Source: Mycobacterium sp. OAS707
GTDB taxonomy: Bacteria; Actinomycetota; Actinomycetes; Mycobacteriales; Mycobacteriaceae
DNA: 64,000 nt
Assembly (NCBI RefSeq): GCF_014873705.1
Contig: NZ_JADBDS010000003.1
Location: 1,320,050-1,384,049, forward strand
Direction: 5' to 3'
Made by a program: the position numbers and the translations under genes. A model generated the notes under the pieces. That model saw nothing but the letters and a program-made list of their open reading frames with translations, was not told the origin of the DNA and searched no databases. Shown here in pieces: positions 41,687-48,920 of this stretch; within the stretch, counting starts at the first letter, position 1; each line of letters opens with the position of its first letter.

Positions 41687-42208
41687 ATGGCAACCGTCTA
41701 CTTCACCGCGTCCAGCCTCGACGGCTACATCGTCGACGAAGCCGAGAGCCTGGATTGGCTGACATCGCGGGCGGTCGACGCCGACGGCCCGTTCGGGTAT
41801 GAGGCATTCATCAAAACCGTTGGCGCACTGGTGATGGGCTCTGCGACATACGAATGGATCCTGAACAATCATCCAGGGCGGTGGATGTACGAGCAGCCGT
41901 CCTGGGTGTTGACGCATCGACCGCAGATCGTTTCAGAGGGACATCCGGTGCAGGTGTTCGACGGTGACGTCGCGCAGTTGCATCCGAAGCTGGTGTCGGC
42001 AGCGGCGGGCAAGGACGTCTGGGTGGTCGGCGGCGGGGAGACGGCCGGGCAGTTCCGCAGCGCGGGCCTGATCGACGAAATGATCGTGACGTATGCGCCG
42101 TGTTCGTTGGGTGCAGGCGCACGGCTGTTGCCGATCCGATCCGAATGGGCGCTCGTCGAATCCGGCGTCAACGGCGACTTCGTCTGCGCCAGGTGGCGCA
42201 AGGCTTAA
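41687..42208 (+). CDS. DHFR/RibD-C-like reductase family protein
   Basis: 173 residues, ATG 41687 with GAGAGGAA ahead of it. RibD C-terminal-type dinucleotide fold: VYFTASSLDGYI at the start, ALVMGSATYEWIL, VWVVGGGETAGQF and IDEMIVTYAPCSLGAGARL. Such proteins bind NADPH and reduce pterin- or flavin-like compounds. Coupled to the AraC-DinB gene. Convergent with the TetR gene, overlapping by four bases. Confidence 0.82.
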   Translation: MATVYFTASSLDGYIVDEAESLDWLTSRAVDADGPFGYEAFIKTVGALVMGSATYEWILNNHPGRWMYEQPSWVLTHRPQIVSEGHPVQVFDGDVAQLHPKLVSAAAGKDVWVVGGGETAGQFRSAGLIDEMIVTYAPCSLGAGARLLPIRSEWALVESGVNGDFVCARWRKA

Positions 42209-42828
42209 CGGTGCTCGGGCACACCGTAGACACGCACGAATTCCCTTGACTTGATCAGGAATTCGAGCTGCTCGGCGACCTCGCGCAGGGGATCGACGCT
42301 GCGCGTCGACCGGCACAGCACTACCGCGCCCTCGAGCGAAGCGATGCACATGATGGCCAACGATGCGGCGCAGGGCTCGTCGAAGCCGTCGCTGACGAAC
42401 GCGCGGGTCAGCGCGTCACGCCAGCGGCTGAAGATGTTGCCTGCGACGGTTGTCAGTTGAGGTTCGTCGTCGGCTGAGCCGATCGCCGCGGCCACGACGG
42501 GGCAGCCTGCGGTGAAATCGCTCTCGGCAAGGAGGTCCCCCCAGAACGTGACGAACCGCCGGACCAGGTACACGCCGCCCTTTGCCGCGGCATCGTCGAT
42601 GACGTCGGAGACAAGGCCGCTGGCGTATTGCAACGCCTCGGTCAGGATCTGATTGCGGCCCTCGGGGAAGTGGTAGTACACCGAACCGCGCGGCGCGCCG
42701 CTGCGGGCGAGCACCTCGTCGATCGTGACACCAGCGGCTCCGCGTTCGCGCAGCACCTCAGCGGCGCTGATCAACATCTTGGTGCGCGTAGAGCCGCGCT
42801 TGGTCCTGGTCTTGGTCGGGGTGGACAG
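42205..42828 (-). CDS. TetR-family transcriptional regulator
   Basis: 207 residues if CTG 42828 starts the protein (MSTPTKTRTKRGSTRTK...), or 190 from ATG 42777. The CTG is preceded by GGAGG at a 6-base spacing, whereas the ATG has none and lies inside the first helix. The DNA-binding helix-turn-helix is GVTIDEVLARSGAPRGSVYYHFPEG; the ligand domain follows with a TetR_C-like HAIFAL region. It is second after a 45-residue small gene under one promoter, whose inverted repeat at 42999-43018 probably binds this protein. Ligand unknown. Confidence 0.85.
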   Translation of the reverse strand: MSTPTKTRTKRGSTRTKMLISAAEVLRERGAAGVTIDEVLARSGAPRGSVYYHFPEGRNQILTEALQYASGLVSDVIDDAAAKGGVYLVRRFVTFWGDLLAESDFTAGCPVVAAAIGSADDEPQLTTVAGNIFSRWRDALTRAFVSDGFDEPCAASLAIMCIASLEGAVVLCRSTRSVDPLREVAEQLEFLIKSREFVRVYGVPEHR

Positions 42829-42846
42829 AACTAACCTCCGGCGGTG

Positions 42847-42984
42847 TCAGGCGGCGTGCGGGTCCCGCAGTGGTGCAGACCGCCAGCTGAAGTGGCGCGG
42901 GCTGAAGTGGAAGACCGATCGCCGACGCCCATGCATCTCGCGCGTGAACCGACGGCCGGCGAAGTTGACCTCAACGATCCACAT
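42847..42984 (-). CDS. Small basic protein, 45 residues, upstream of tetR
   Basis: ATG 42984 has a strong ribosome site (GGGAGG, 6-base spacing). The predicted peptide starts MWIVEVNFAGRRFTREMHG, and is rich in Arg, His and aromatic residues. It ends 18 bases before the proposed tetR start, so both are probably co-translated. No known family recognised. It could be a real regulatory or effector peptide or a leader ORF; the match of promoter, ribosome site and spacing argues for expression. Confidence 0.5.
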   Translation of the reverse strand: MWIVEVNFAGRRFTREMHGRRRSVFHFSPRHFSWRSAPLRDPHAA

Positions 42985-42998
42985 CGGATGCCTCCCTG

Positions 42999-43018
42999 TC
43001 TATGGTGCAAAGCATAGA
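42999..43018. promoter_or_regulatory. Inverted repeat TCTATG-N8-CATAGA over the -10 box
   Basis: Perfect 6+6 inverted repeat, 20 bases long, covering the -10 hexamer of the minus-strand promoter. Size fits a TetR dimer site, and the regulator is encoded just downstream, so autoregulation is likely. Confidence 0.6.
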
Positions 43019-43039
43019 ACCGGTAACACACGGGTGCAA
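43011..43039 (-). promoter_or_regulatory. Sigma-A-like promoter for the small ORF and tetR
   Basis: On the minus strand TTGCAC (43034-43039), a 17-base spacer, and TATGCT (43011-43016). Both hexamers are close to consensus and the spacing is ideal. It precedes the 45-residue gene by about 27 bases. Confidence 0.6.
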
Positions 43040-43220
43040 TAAATGTATTCCCCATCACACCGTGGCACTGGTTAATGCCAGGTGAACGGACTTGCTTAGC
43101 CGGTATCACTGATTCGGCGCACTTTCCGGGATTATAGGGAAGACCATAATTAAGAGTTCCCAGCTCAGCACCACTTTGGAGCCGTAGGCTGGCGGCAAAA
43201 CCGAGGAAAGCGGGTCCGCC

Positions 43221-43490
43221 ATGGCCGAGCGCTGCTATCTGCGCAGGTCAGTCCTGGTCGGGGTGTGCGCTGCCACGCTTTTCATCGCCCCCGCGGCAGG
43301 TGCCGTACCGCTGGACCAGAACGGGTACAACGGCGCGCCGACTCCGGTCTCGGGCGGTCCGGTACCGACGATGAACGGTGTGCCGTGCGTCGCAGGACAC
43401 CTCGGTACCTGCACCGGCTTCGCGCAGAACCAACCGAGGCCAAACCGGCCGCGCGCGTCGGTCGGCCACAGTCCCACCGTGAGTCCGTAA
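43221..43490 (+). CDS. Small secreted protein
   Basis: 89 residues, ATG 43221. Signal peptide: basic MAERCYLRRS, hydrophobic VLVGVCAATLFIAPA, cleavage probably after AGA. The mature part is Pro/Gly-rich with CVAGHLGTC (two Cys separated by seven residues), probably disulphide-linked. Resembles small secreted mycobacterial proteins of unknown function. The next gene starts 15 bases later, so it may be the first gene of that operon. Confidence 0.75.
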   Translation: MAERCYLRRSVLVGVCAATLFIAPAAGAVPLDQNGYNGAPTPVSGGPVPTMNGVPCVAGHLGTCTGFAQNQPRPNRPRASVGHSPTVSP

Positions 43491-43505
43491 CGAAAGGCGC
43501 AAGGC

Positions 43506-45341
43506 ATGGGCCACTACCGGAGCAACGTTCGTGACCTGGAGTTCAACCTGTTCGAGGTGTTGGACCTGGAGAAGGCGCTCGCCACCGGAGAGTTCGGCGA
43601 TCTGGACGGCGAGTCGGTGCGGGAGATGCTCGACGAGGCGGCGCGACTGGCCGAAGGCCCGGTGGCGGAGTCATTCGCCGATGCCGACCGCAACCCGCCG
43701 ACGTTCGACCCGGCGACACACACGGTGCATCTGCCCGAGTCGTTCAAGAAGTCGGTGCGGGCCTGGCAGCAGGGTGAGTGGTTCCGGGTCGGCTTGGCCG
43801 AGGACGTCGGTGGTGTGGCGGCGCCCGCCATTCTCGAGTGGGCGATCAACGAATTCGTGCTCGGCGCGCAACCCCCGGTCTTCATGATCCTGTCCGGGCC
43901 CAAGTCCTCGGACATCCTGTATGCCGTCGGTAACGAGCAGCAACGGCACTGGGGGACAGTGGGACTGGAGCGCAACTGGGGCGCGACCATGGTGCTGACC
44001 GAACCGGACGCCGGCTCCGACGTCGGCGCGGGCCGCACCAAGGCGATCCAACAACCCGACGGCACTTGGCATCTCGACGGCGTCAAGCGGTTCATCACCA
44101 ACGGCGACTCCGACGACCTGTTCGAGAACATCATCCATCTCGTGCTCGCACGGCCCGAAGGGGCCGGGCCGGGCACCAAGGGCCTCAGTCTGTTCGTGGT
44201 GCCGAAGTTCCTGTTCGATCCCGAGACTGGCGAACCCGGTGAGCGCAACGGGGTGTATGTCACCAACCTCGAGCACAAGATGGGGCTGAAGGCCTCGCCG
44301 ACCTGTGAGCTCACCTTCGGCCAACACGGTCGTCCCGCCGTCGGCTGGCTGGTCGGTGACAGCCACAACGGCATCGCCCAGATGTTCAAGGTGATCGAGT
44401 ATGCCCGAATGATGGTTGGCACCAAGGCGATTGCGACGCTGTCCACCGGCTATCTGAATGCGCTCGACTATGCGAGGACGCGAATCCAGGGCGCCGACCT
44501 CACCCGGATGACCGATAAGTCGGCGCCGCGCGTCACGATCGTGCACCACCCCGACGTGCGCCGGGCCCTGCTGACGCAGAAGGCGTATGCGGAGGGTCTG
44601 CGGGCGCTGTACCTCTTCACCGCTGCCCACCAGGATGTGGTCGTCGCCGACATCGTGTCCGGCGCCGACGCCGAAATGGCCGAGCGTGTCAACGATCTGC
44701 TGTTGCCGATCGTCAAGGGTGTCGGTTCCGAGCGGGCGTATCAATGCCTGACCGAGTCACTGCAGACATTGGGCGGTTCGGGCTTTCTTCAGGACTATCC
44801 GATCGAGCAGTACATCCGCGACGCCAAGATCGATTCGCTTTACGAGGGCACCACCGCAATTCAGGCGCAGGACTTCTTCTTCCGCAAGATCGCCCGCGAC
44901 CAGGGTCGCGCGCTGCAGCACGTGATGGCGCAGATCCAGGAATTTCTCGGCAGCGACACCGCCCGGCCCGAATTGGCTGATGCGCGAACGCTTCTCGCCA
45001 CCGCGGTGGCCGACATGCAGGCGATGGCTGCGGCGATGACCGGCTACCTGCTGTCGTCCCAGGAGAACGCCAGGGAGCTGTATCGCCTTGGCCTGGAGTC
45101 GGTCAGGTTCCTGCTCGCGGTCGGCGACCTGTTGATCGGCTGGCTGCTGCTGCGCCAGGCCGAGATCGCACTCGACGCCCTCGACAGCGACGTCTCCGAC
45201 CGCGACCGGGCGTTTTATACCGGAAAGGCAGCCGTGGCAAAGTTTTTCGCCAAAAACGTGTTGCCACGGCTGACCGCCGAACGCAAGATCGTCGAGGCCG
45301 TCGACCTCGCCTTGATGGACCTCGGCGAGGACTCCTTTTAG
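43506..45341 (+). CDS. Acyl-CoA dehydrogenase, FadE5-like
   Basis: 611 residues, the same length as FadE5 (Rv0244c) and similar from the N-terminus (NVRDLEFNLFEVL) to the C-terminal helical extension. Large ACAD class with MVLTEPDAGSDVGAGRTKA, LGGSGFLQDYPIEQYIRDAK and catalytic Glu in DSLYEGTTAIQAQ, then an extra about 100-residue C-terminal domain. In the family it oxidises a wide range of long-chain acyl-CoA. Ends at a strong inverted repeat. Called FadE5-like, since the true ortholog may lie elsewhere. Confidence 0.88.
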   Translation: MGHYRSNVRDLEFNLFEVLDLEKALATGEFGDLDGESVREMLDEAARLAEGPVAESFADADRNPPTFDPATHTVHLPESFKKSVRAWQQGEWFRVGLAEDVGGVAAPAILEWAINEFVLGAQPPVFMILSGPKSSDILYAVGNEQQRHWGTVGLERNWGATMVLTEPDAGSDVGAGRTKAIQQPDGTWHLDGVKRFITNGDSDDLFENIIHLVLARPEGAGPGTKGLSLFVVPKFLFDPETGEPGERNGVYVTNLEHKMGLKASPTCELTFGQHGRPAVGWLVGDSHNGIAQMFKVIEYARMMVGTKAIATLSTGYLNALDYARTRIQGADLTRMTDKSAPRVTIVHHPDVRRALLTQKAYAEGLRALYLFTAAHQDVVVADIVSGADAEMAERVNDLLLPIVKGVGSERAYQCLTESLQTLGGSGFLQDYPIEQYIRDAKIDSLYEGTTAIQAQDFFFRKIARDQGRALQHVMAQIQEFLGSDTARPELADARTLLATAVADMQAMAAAMTGYLLSSQENARELYRLGLESVRFLLAVGDLLIGWLLLRQAEIALDALDSDVSDRDRAFYTGKAAVAKFFAKNVLPRLTAERKIVEAVDLALMDLGEDSF

Positions 45342-45358
45342 ATCACCTCTGTGCGCGA

Positions 45359-45410
45359 GCAGACGCAAAAGTCCCCGACACGCCGAGAAATTGGGGCACT
45401 TTGCGTCTGC
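45359..45410. terminator. Bidirectional terminator with a long stem
   Basis: GCAGACGCAAAAGTCCCC (45359-45376) pairs with GGGGCACTTTGCGTCTGC (45393-45410), with one small asymmetry, and a 16-base loop. It separates FadE5-like from the convergent aldehyde dehydrogenase. The core AAAAGTCCCCG also occurs in the terminator after pckA. Confidence 0.75.
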
Positions 45411-45424
45411 TGGCGAGAGGAGTT

Positions 45425-46915
45425 CTAGATCTCCGGGGTGTAACCGAACGGCAGCAGGATGCTCTTGGCCTCGCAGTACTGCTCGATGCCTTCTGGTCCG
45501 TTCTCACGGCCCAGACCCGAGTTCTTGTAACCGCCGAACGGGGCGCCGGGGTCGAACGCATACATGTTCACCGCGTACGTACCGGTGCGGATCTGCTTGG
45601 CGATCTCGACGGCCTTGCCGAAGTCGGTGGTGAACACGCTGCCGGCCAGGCCGTACACCGAGTCGTTGGCGATGCGGATCGCGTCCTCTTCGGTGTCGAA
45701 CGGGATGATCGCCAGCACCGGGCCGAAGATCTCCTCCTGCGCGATGGTCATCGAATTGTCGACGTCGGCGAACACCGTCGGCTGCACGAACCAGCCGCCG
45801 TCCAGACCCTCGGGCCTGCCACCGCCCGTGACGATCCGCGCGCCTTCCTCGACGCCCTTGCGGATGTAGCCCTCGACGCGTTCGCGCTGCTTCTCGGAGA
45901 TCAGCGGGCCGATCATCGACGCCGGATCGTCGGGCAGGCCAACGGGCATCGCGGCGACCGCGGCGGACACCTTCTCGACGACCTCGTCATAGCGCGAGCG
46001 CGGCGCGAGGATGCGGGTCTGCCCCACACACGCCTGGCCGCAGTTCATCAGGCCGGAGAACACCAGCATCGGCAGCGTGGAATCCAGGTCGGCATCCTCG
46101 AGGATGATCGCCGCGGACTTGCCGCCGAGTTCGAGCGTGCACGGCTTCAACTTCTCGGCTGCCAGCTTGCCGATCTCCTTGCCGACCGCGGAGCTGCCGG
46201 TGAATGTGAATTTGTCCAGCTCCGGGTTGGAGGTCAGCGCACGGCCGGTCTCCACGCCACCGGGCACCACCGACAGCACGCCTTCTGGCAGGCCCGCCTC
46301 GGCGAACGCCTCGGCCAAAGCGTTTGTGGACAGCGGTGTTTCGGCCGCTGGCTTGAGCACGACCGTGCAGCCGGCCAGCAGCGCCGGGCCGAGCTTGTTG
46401 ACCGCGAGGAACAGCGGCACGTTCCACGCCACCACCGCGCCGACCACGCCGACAGGCTCCTTGGTGACGAGCGTCTGACCGTAGATGCCGTCGCGGATCT
46501 CATTCCACGTGTACTTGTCGGCGGCGCCGGCGTAGTACTGCAGCGTCGACACCGAAGCGCCGTACTGCATCATGTCGACGATCGTCGGCGGCTGGCCGGT
46601 CTCCAGCTTGAGCAGATGCTTGAACAGATCGGCGCGATCCTCGAGCAGCTTGAGCGCGCGGCCGATCACTGCGGCACGCTCGGCGGGCGGAGTGTGGGGC
46701 CACGGACCCTCGTCGAAGGCCTTGCGGGCGGCGGCGCAGGCGGCGTTCACGTCGGCCTCGGCGGCCAGCGGCACCTGCCCGACCTTCTGGCCCGTCGCGG
46801 GCGAGAACACCTCGATGACCTCGGCACTTGACGGCTCGACCCACTTGCCACCGATGAACAGCTTGTCGTATTCGGTCTTGTAAGCGGTGTCCACACTCTG
46901 TGTCATGAGCGTCAC
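45425..46915 (-). CDS. NAD(P)-dependent aldehyde dehydrogenase, Rv0223c type
   Basis: 496 residues, GTG 46915 (or ATG 46906). Catalytic Cys in GQACVGQTRI, general-base Glu in ELGGKSAA, Asn in WNVPLFL and the NAD loop FTGSSAVGKEIG. Oxidises an aldehyde to the acid in cytosol. A KstR-type palindrome lies 23 bases upstream of the start (46938-46951), and a close homologue (Rv0223c) is, as I recall, reported in the KstR regulon, so a role with sterol-derived aldehydes is plausible. Confidence 0.9.
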   Translation of the reverse strand: MTLMTQSVDTAYKTEYDKLFIGGKWVEPSSAEVIEVFSPATGQKVGQVPLAAEADVNAACAAARKAFDEGPWPHTPPAERAAVIGRALKLLEDRADLFKHLLKLETGQPPTIVDMMQYGASVSTLQYYAGAADKYTWNEIRDGIYGQTLVTKEPVGVVGAVVAWNVPLFLAVNKLGPALLAGCTVVLKPAAETPLSTNALAEAFAEAGLPEGVLSVVPGGVETGRALTSNPELDKFTFTGSSAVGKEIGKLAAEKLKPCTLELGGKSAAIILEDADLDSTLPMLVFSGLMNCGQACVGQTRILAPRSRYDEVVEKVSAAVAAMPVGLPDDPASMIGPLISEKQRERVEGYIRKGVEEGARIVTGGGRPEGLDGGWFVQPTVFADVDNSMTIAQEEIFGPVLAIIPFDTEEDAIRIANDSVYGLAGSVFTTDFGKAVEIAKQIRTGTYAVNMYAFDPGAPFGGYKNSGLGRENGPEGIEQYCEAKSILLPFGYTPEI

Positions 46916-46937
46916 ATTACCTACGAACTCGCGAAAG

Positions 46938-46951
46938 TAGAACCTGTTCCA
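46938..46951. promoter_or_regulatory. KstR-type operator TAGAACCTGTTCCA
   Basis: Matches TNNAACNNGTTNNA at all eight defined positions and lies in the short gap upstream of the aldehyde dehydrogenase. The right arm differs by one base from a perfect palindrome. Confidence 0.7.
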
Positions 46952-46960
46952 TTCAGGCTG

Positions 46961-47725
46961 TCAGGGCGGCGCGAGAACCAGGACGAGGTTGCTGACGGCG
47001 AATTCCCGAACTCCCGGCACCCGCGTCAGCCACCACGCCCATCGTGGGTGGTAGCGGGGAAATGCAGCGACGAGGGCGCCGGTGCTTTCAGCCCACTCGA
47101 GCCCGTCGGCCACGGACACCGCGAATAACGACGATCCGTAGTCGTTTTTCGGTCGATGCCCGTGCTTGCGGGTGTAGCGCTCGGCCGCGCGGGCACCACC
47201 GAGGTAGTGCGACAGGCCCATCTCGTGGCCGCCGAACGGGCCGAGCCACACCGTGTACGACAGCACAACCAAGCCCCCCGGCTTGGTGACCCGCAGCATC
47301 TCGCGGCCGAGCCGCCACGGGTGCGGCACATGCTCGGCGACGTTGGACGACAGACAGATGTCGACGCTGGCGTCGGCGAACGGCAACGCTATCCCGGACG
47401 CCCGCACGTAGGTGGTCTGCCTGTCGACGGCCGCCGGGCCGGCATGCATTTCGCGAGGGTCGGGTTCGACGCCGATGTAGTGCATGCCTGCGGACTGAAA
47501 AGCCGTCGCGAAAAAACCGGGGCCGCCACCCACGTCGAGCACGGTTCGGCCGGCGGGAGGCATGCGGTGCAGGCCGCACCACAGGTCGGCGACCATCGCG
47601 GCGGTGTCTGTGGCCAGCGCGCCGTAGAACCTCGCCGGGTCGGGCTGCTCGTAGCGGAACTGGCTGAGCAGCCGCAGCGACCGCCACAGCGTGGCCCGTG
47701 CGGCGAACTGGTCTGCGGCTCTCAT
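46961..47725 (-). CDS. SAM-dependent methyltransferase, Rv0224c type
   Basis: 254 residues from ATG 47725, the same length as Rv0224c. Class I Rossmann methyltransferase: SAM motif VLDVGGGPGFFATAF, acidic tip IGVEPDPREM, post-motif DASVDICLSSNVAEHVPHPW. The substrate is unknown. Ends 46 bases before the aldehyde dehydrogenase gene, with the KstR-type site between, and is divergent (37 bases) from the glycosyltransferase. Earlier starts would overlap the divergent gene. Confidence 0.88.
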   Translation of the reverse strand: MRAADQFAARATLWRSLRLLSQFRYEQPDPARFYGALATDTAAMVADLWCGLHRMPPAGRTVLDVGGGPGFFATAFQSAGMHYIGVEPDPREMHAGPAAVDRQTTYVRASGIALPFADASVDICLSSNVAEHVPHPWRLGREMLRVTKPGGLVVLSYTVWLGPFGGHEMGLSHYLGGARAAERYTRKHGHRPKNDYGSSLFAVSVADGLEWAESTGALVAAFPRYHPRWAWWLTRVPGVREFAVSNLVLVLAPP

Positions 47726-47762
47726 CGAGACAGACCTTAGCCAGCGGATAGTCTGGTCACCG

Positions 47763-48920
47763 ATGTCCCGACCCGTGCGCTCCGTGCTGCTGCTGTGCTG
47801 GCGCGACACCGGGCACCCGCAAGGCGGTGGCAGCGAGGCCTACCTCGAGCGCATCGGCGCCCAACTCGCCGAATCCGGAGTGCGCGTGACGCTGCGCACG
47901 GCCCGCTATCCGGGCGCGCGGCGCCGTGAGGTCAGGGACGGCGTGCAGATCAGCCGCGCCGGCGGTCCGTACTCCGTCTACATCTGGGCCGGGCTGGCCA
48001 TGGTCCTGGCCCGCATCGGCCTCGGCTCGCTGCGCAGGGCCCGGCCCGACGTGGTGATCGACACCCAGAACGGTCTGCCCTTCATGGCCTCCTGGGCGTT
48101 CGGTCGCCGGGTCGCGGTGCTGGTGCACCACTGCCATCGCGAGCAGTGGCCGGTGGCGGGGCCGGTGATGGGCAGAATCGGCTGGTTCGTCGAGTCGAAG
48201 CTGTCGCCGCGGGTGCACCGCCGCAACCAGTACGTCACGGTGTCGCTGCCGTCGGCGCGTGACCTGACGGGCCTCGGTGTGCAGCCGGGCCACATCGCCG
48301 TGGTCCGCAACGGGCTTGACGAGGCGCCCGCGCAGACGCTCACCGCGCCTCGCTCGGCCACGCCTCGCGTCGTGGTGTTGTCACGGCTGGTGCCGCACAA
48401 GCAGATCGAGGACGCGCTCGAGGCGATCGCCGCGCTGCGCGCCCGGATTCCCGGTCTGCACCTCGACATCCTCGGCGGTGGCTGGTGGCAGCAGCGTCTG
48501 GTCGATCATGCCGCGCTGCTCGGCATCTCCGACGCGGTGACATTCCACGGCCACGTCGATGACGAAACCAAACATCATGTGCTGCAACAGAGTTGGGTTC
48601 AGATTCTGCCGTCACGCAAAGAAGGGTGGGCGCTGGCGGTCACCGAAGCGGCCCAGCATTCCGTTCCGACCATCGGCTACCGGTCCTCCGGGGGCCTGAC
48701 GGATTCGATCGTCGACGGCGTGACCGGTGTGCTTGTCGACGACCACGATGAGCTCGTCGATCAACTCGACCGCCTGCTGACCGATCATGTGCTGCGCGAA
48801 CAACTCGGCGCCAAGGCAGCCGTCCGCAGTGCAGAATTCTCTTGGCAGCAAAGCGCCGACGCGATGCGCACGGTGCTGCAGGCCGTACACGCGGGGCGGA
48901 TCGTCAGCGGCGTGCTCTAG
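47763..48920 (+). CDS. GT4-family (GT-B) glycosyltransferase, Rv0225 type
   Basis: 385 residues, ATG 47763. N-terminal acceptor domain (LLLCWRDTGHPQGGGSEAYLE) and C-terminal donor domain with VVVLSRLVPHKQIEDALEA and the EX7E motif SRKEGWALAVTEAA. No signal or TM helix, so cytosolic or peripheral. Transfers a nucleotide-sugar residue to a lipid or glycan; neighbours are envelope arabinan/mannan genes, so a role in LM/LAM or related glycolipid is likely. Overlaps convergently with the next gene by 17 bases. Confidence 0.85.
   Translation: MSRPVRSVLLLCWRDTGHPQGGGSEAYLERIGAQLAESGVRVTLRTARYPGARRREVRDGVQISRAGGPYSVYIWAGLAMVLARIGLGSLRRARPDVVIDTQNGLPFMASWAFGRRVAVLVHHCHREQWPVAGPVMGRIGWFVESKLSPRVHRRNQYVTVSLPSARDLTGLGVQPGHIAVVRNGLDEAPAQTLTAPRSATPRVVVLSRLVPHKQIEDALEAIAALRARIPGLHLDILGGGWWQQRLVDHAALLGISDAVTFHGHVDDETKHHVLQQSWVQILPSRKEGWALAVTEAAQHSVPTIGYRSSGGLTDSIVDGVTGVLVDDHDELVDQLDRLLTDHVLREQLGAKAAVRSAEFSWQQSADAMRTVLQAVHAGRIVSGVL

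Noticed and set aside
42831..43109. A 92-codon minus-strand frame covering the small ORF before tetR
   Set aside because: Its start lies upstream of the promoter and it has no ribosome site, whereas the overlapping 45-codon frame has both.
45401..46831. A 476-codon plus-strand frame opposite the aldehyde dehydrogenase
   Set aside because: Arg/His/Gly-rich shadow; the catalytic Cys and Glu motifs lie on the minus strand.
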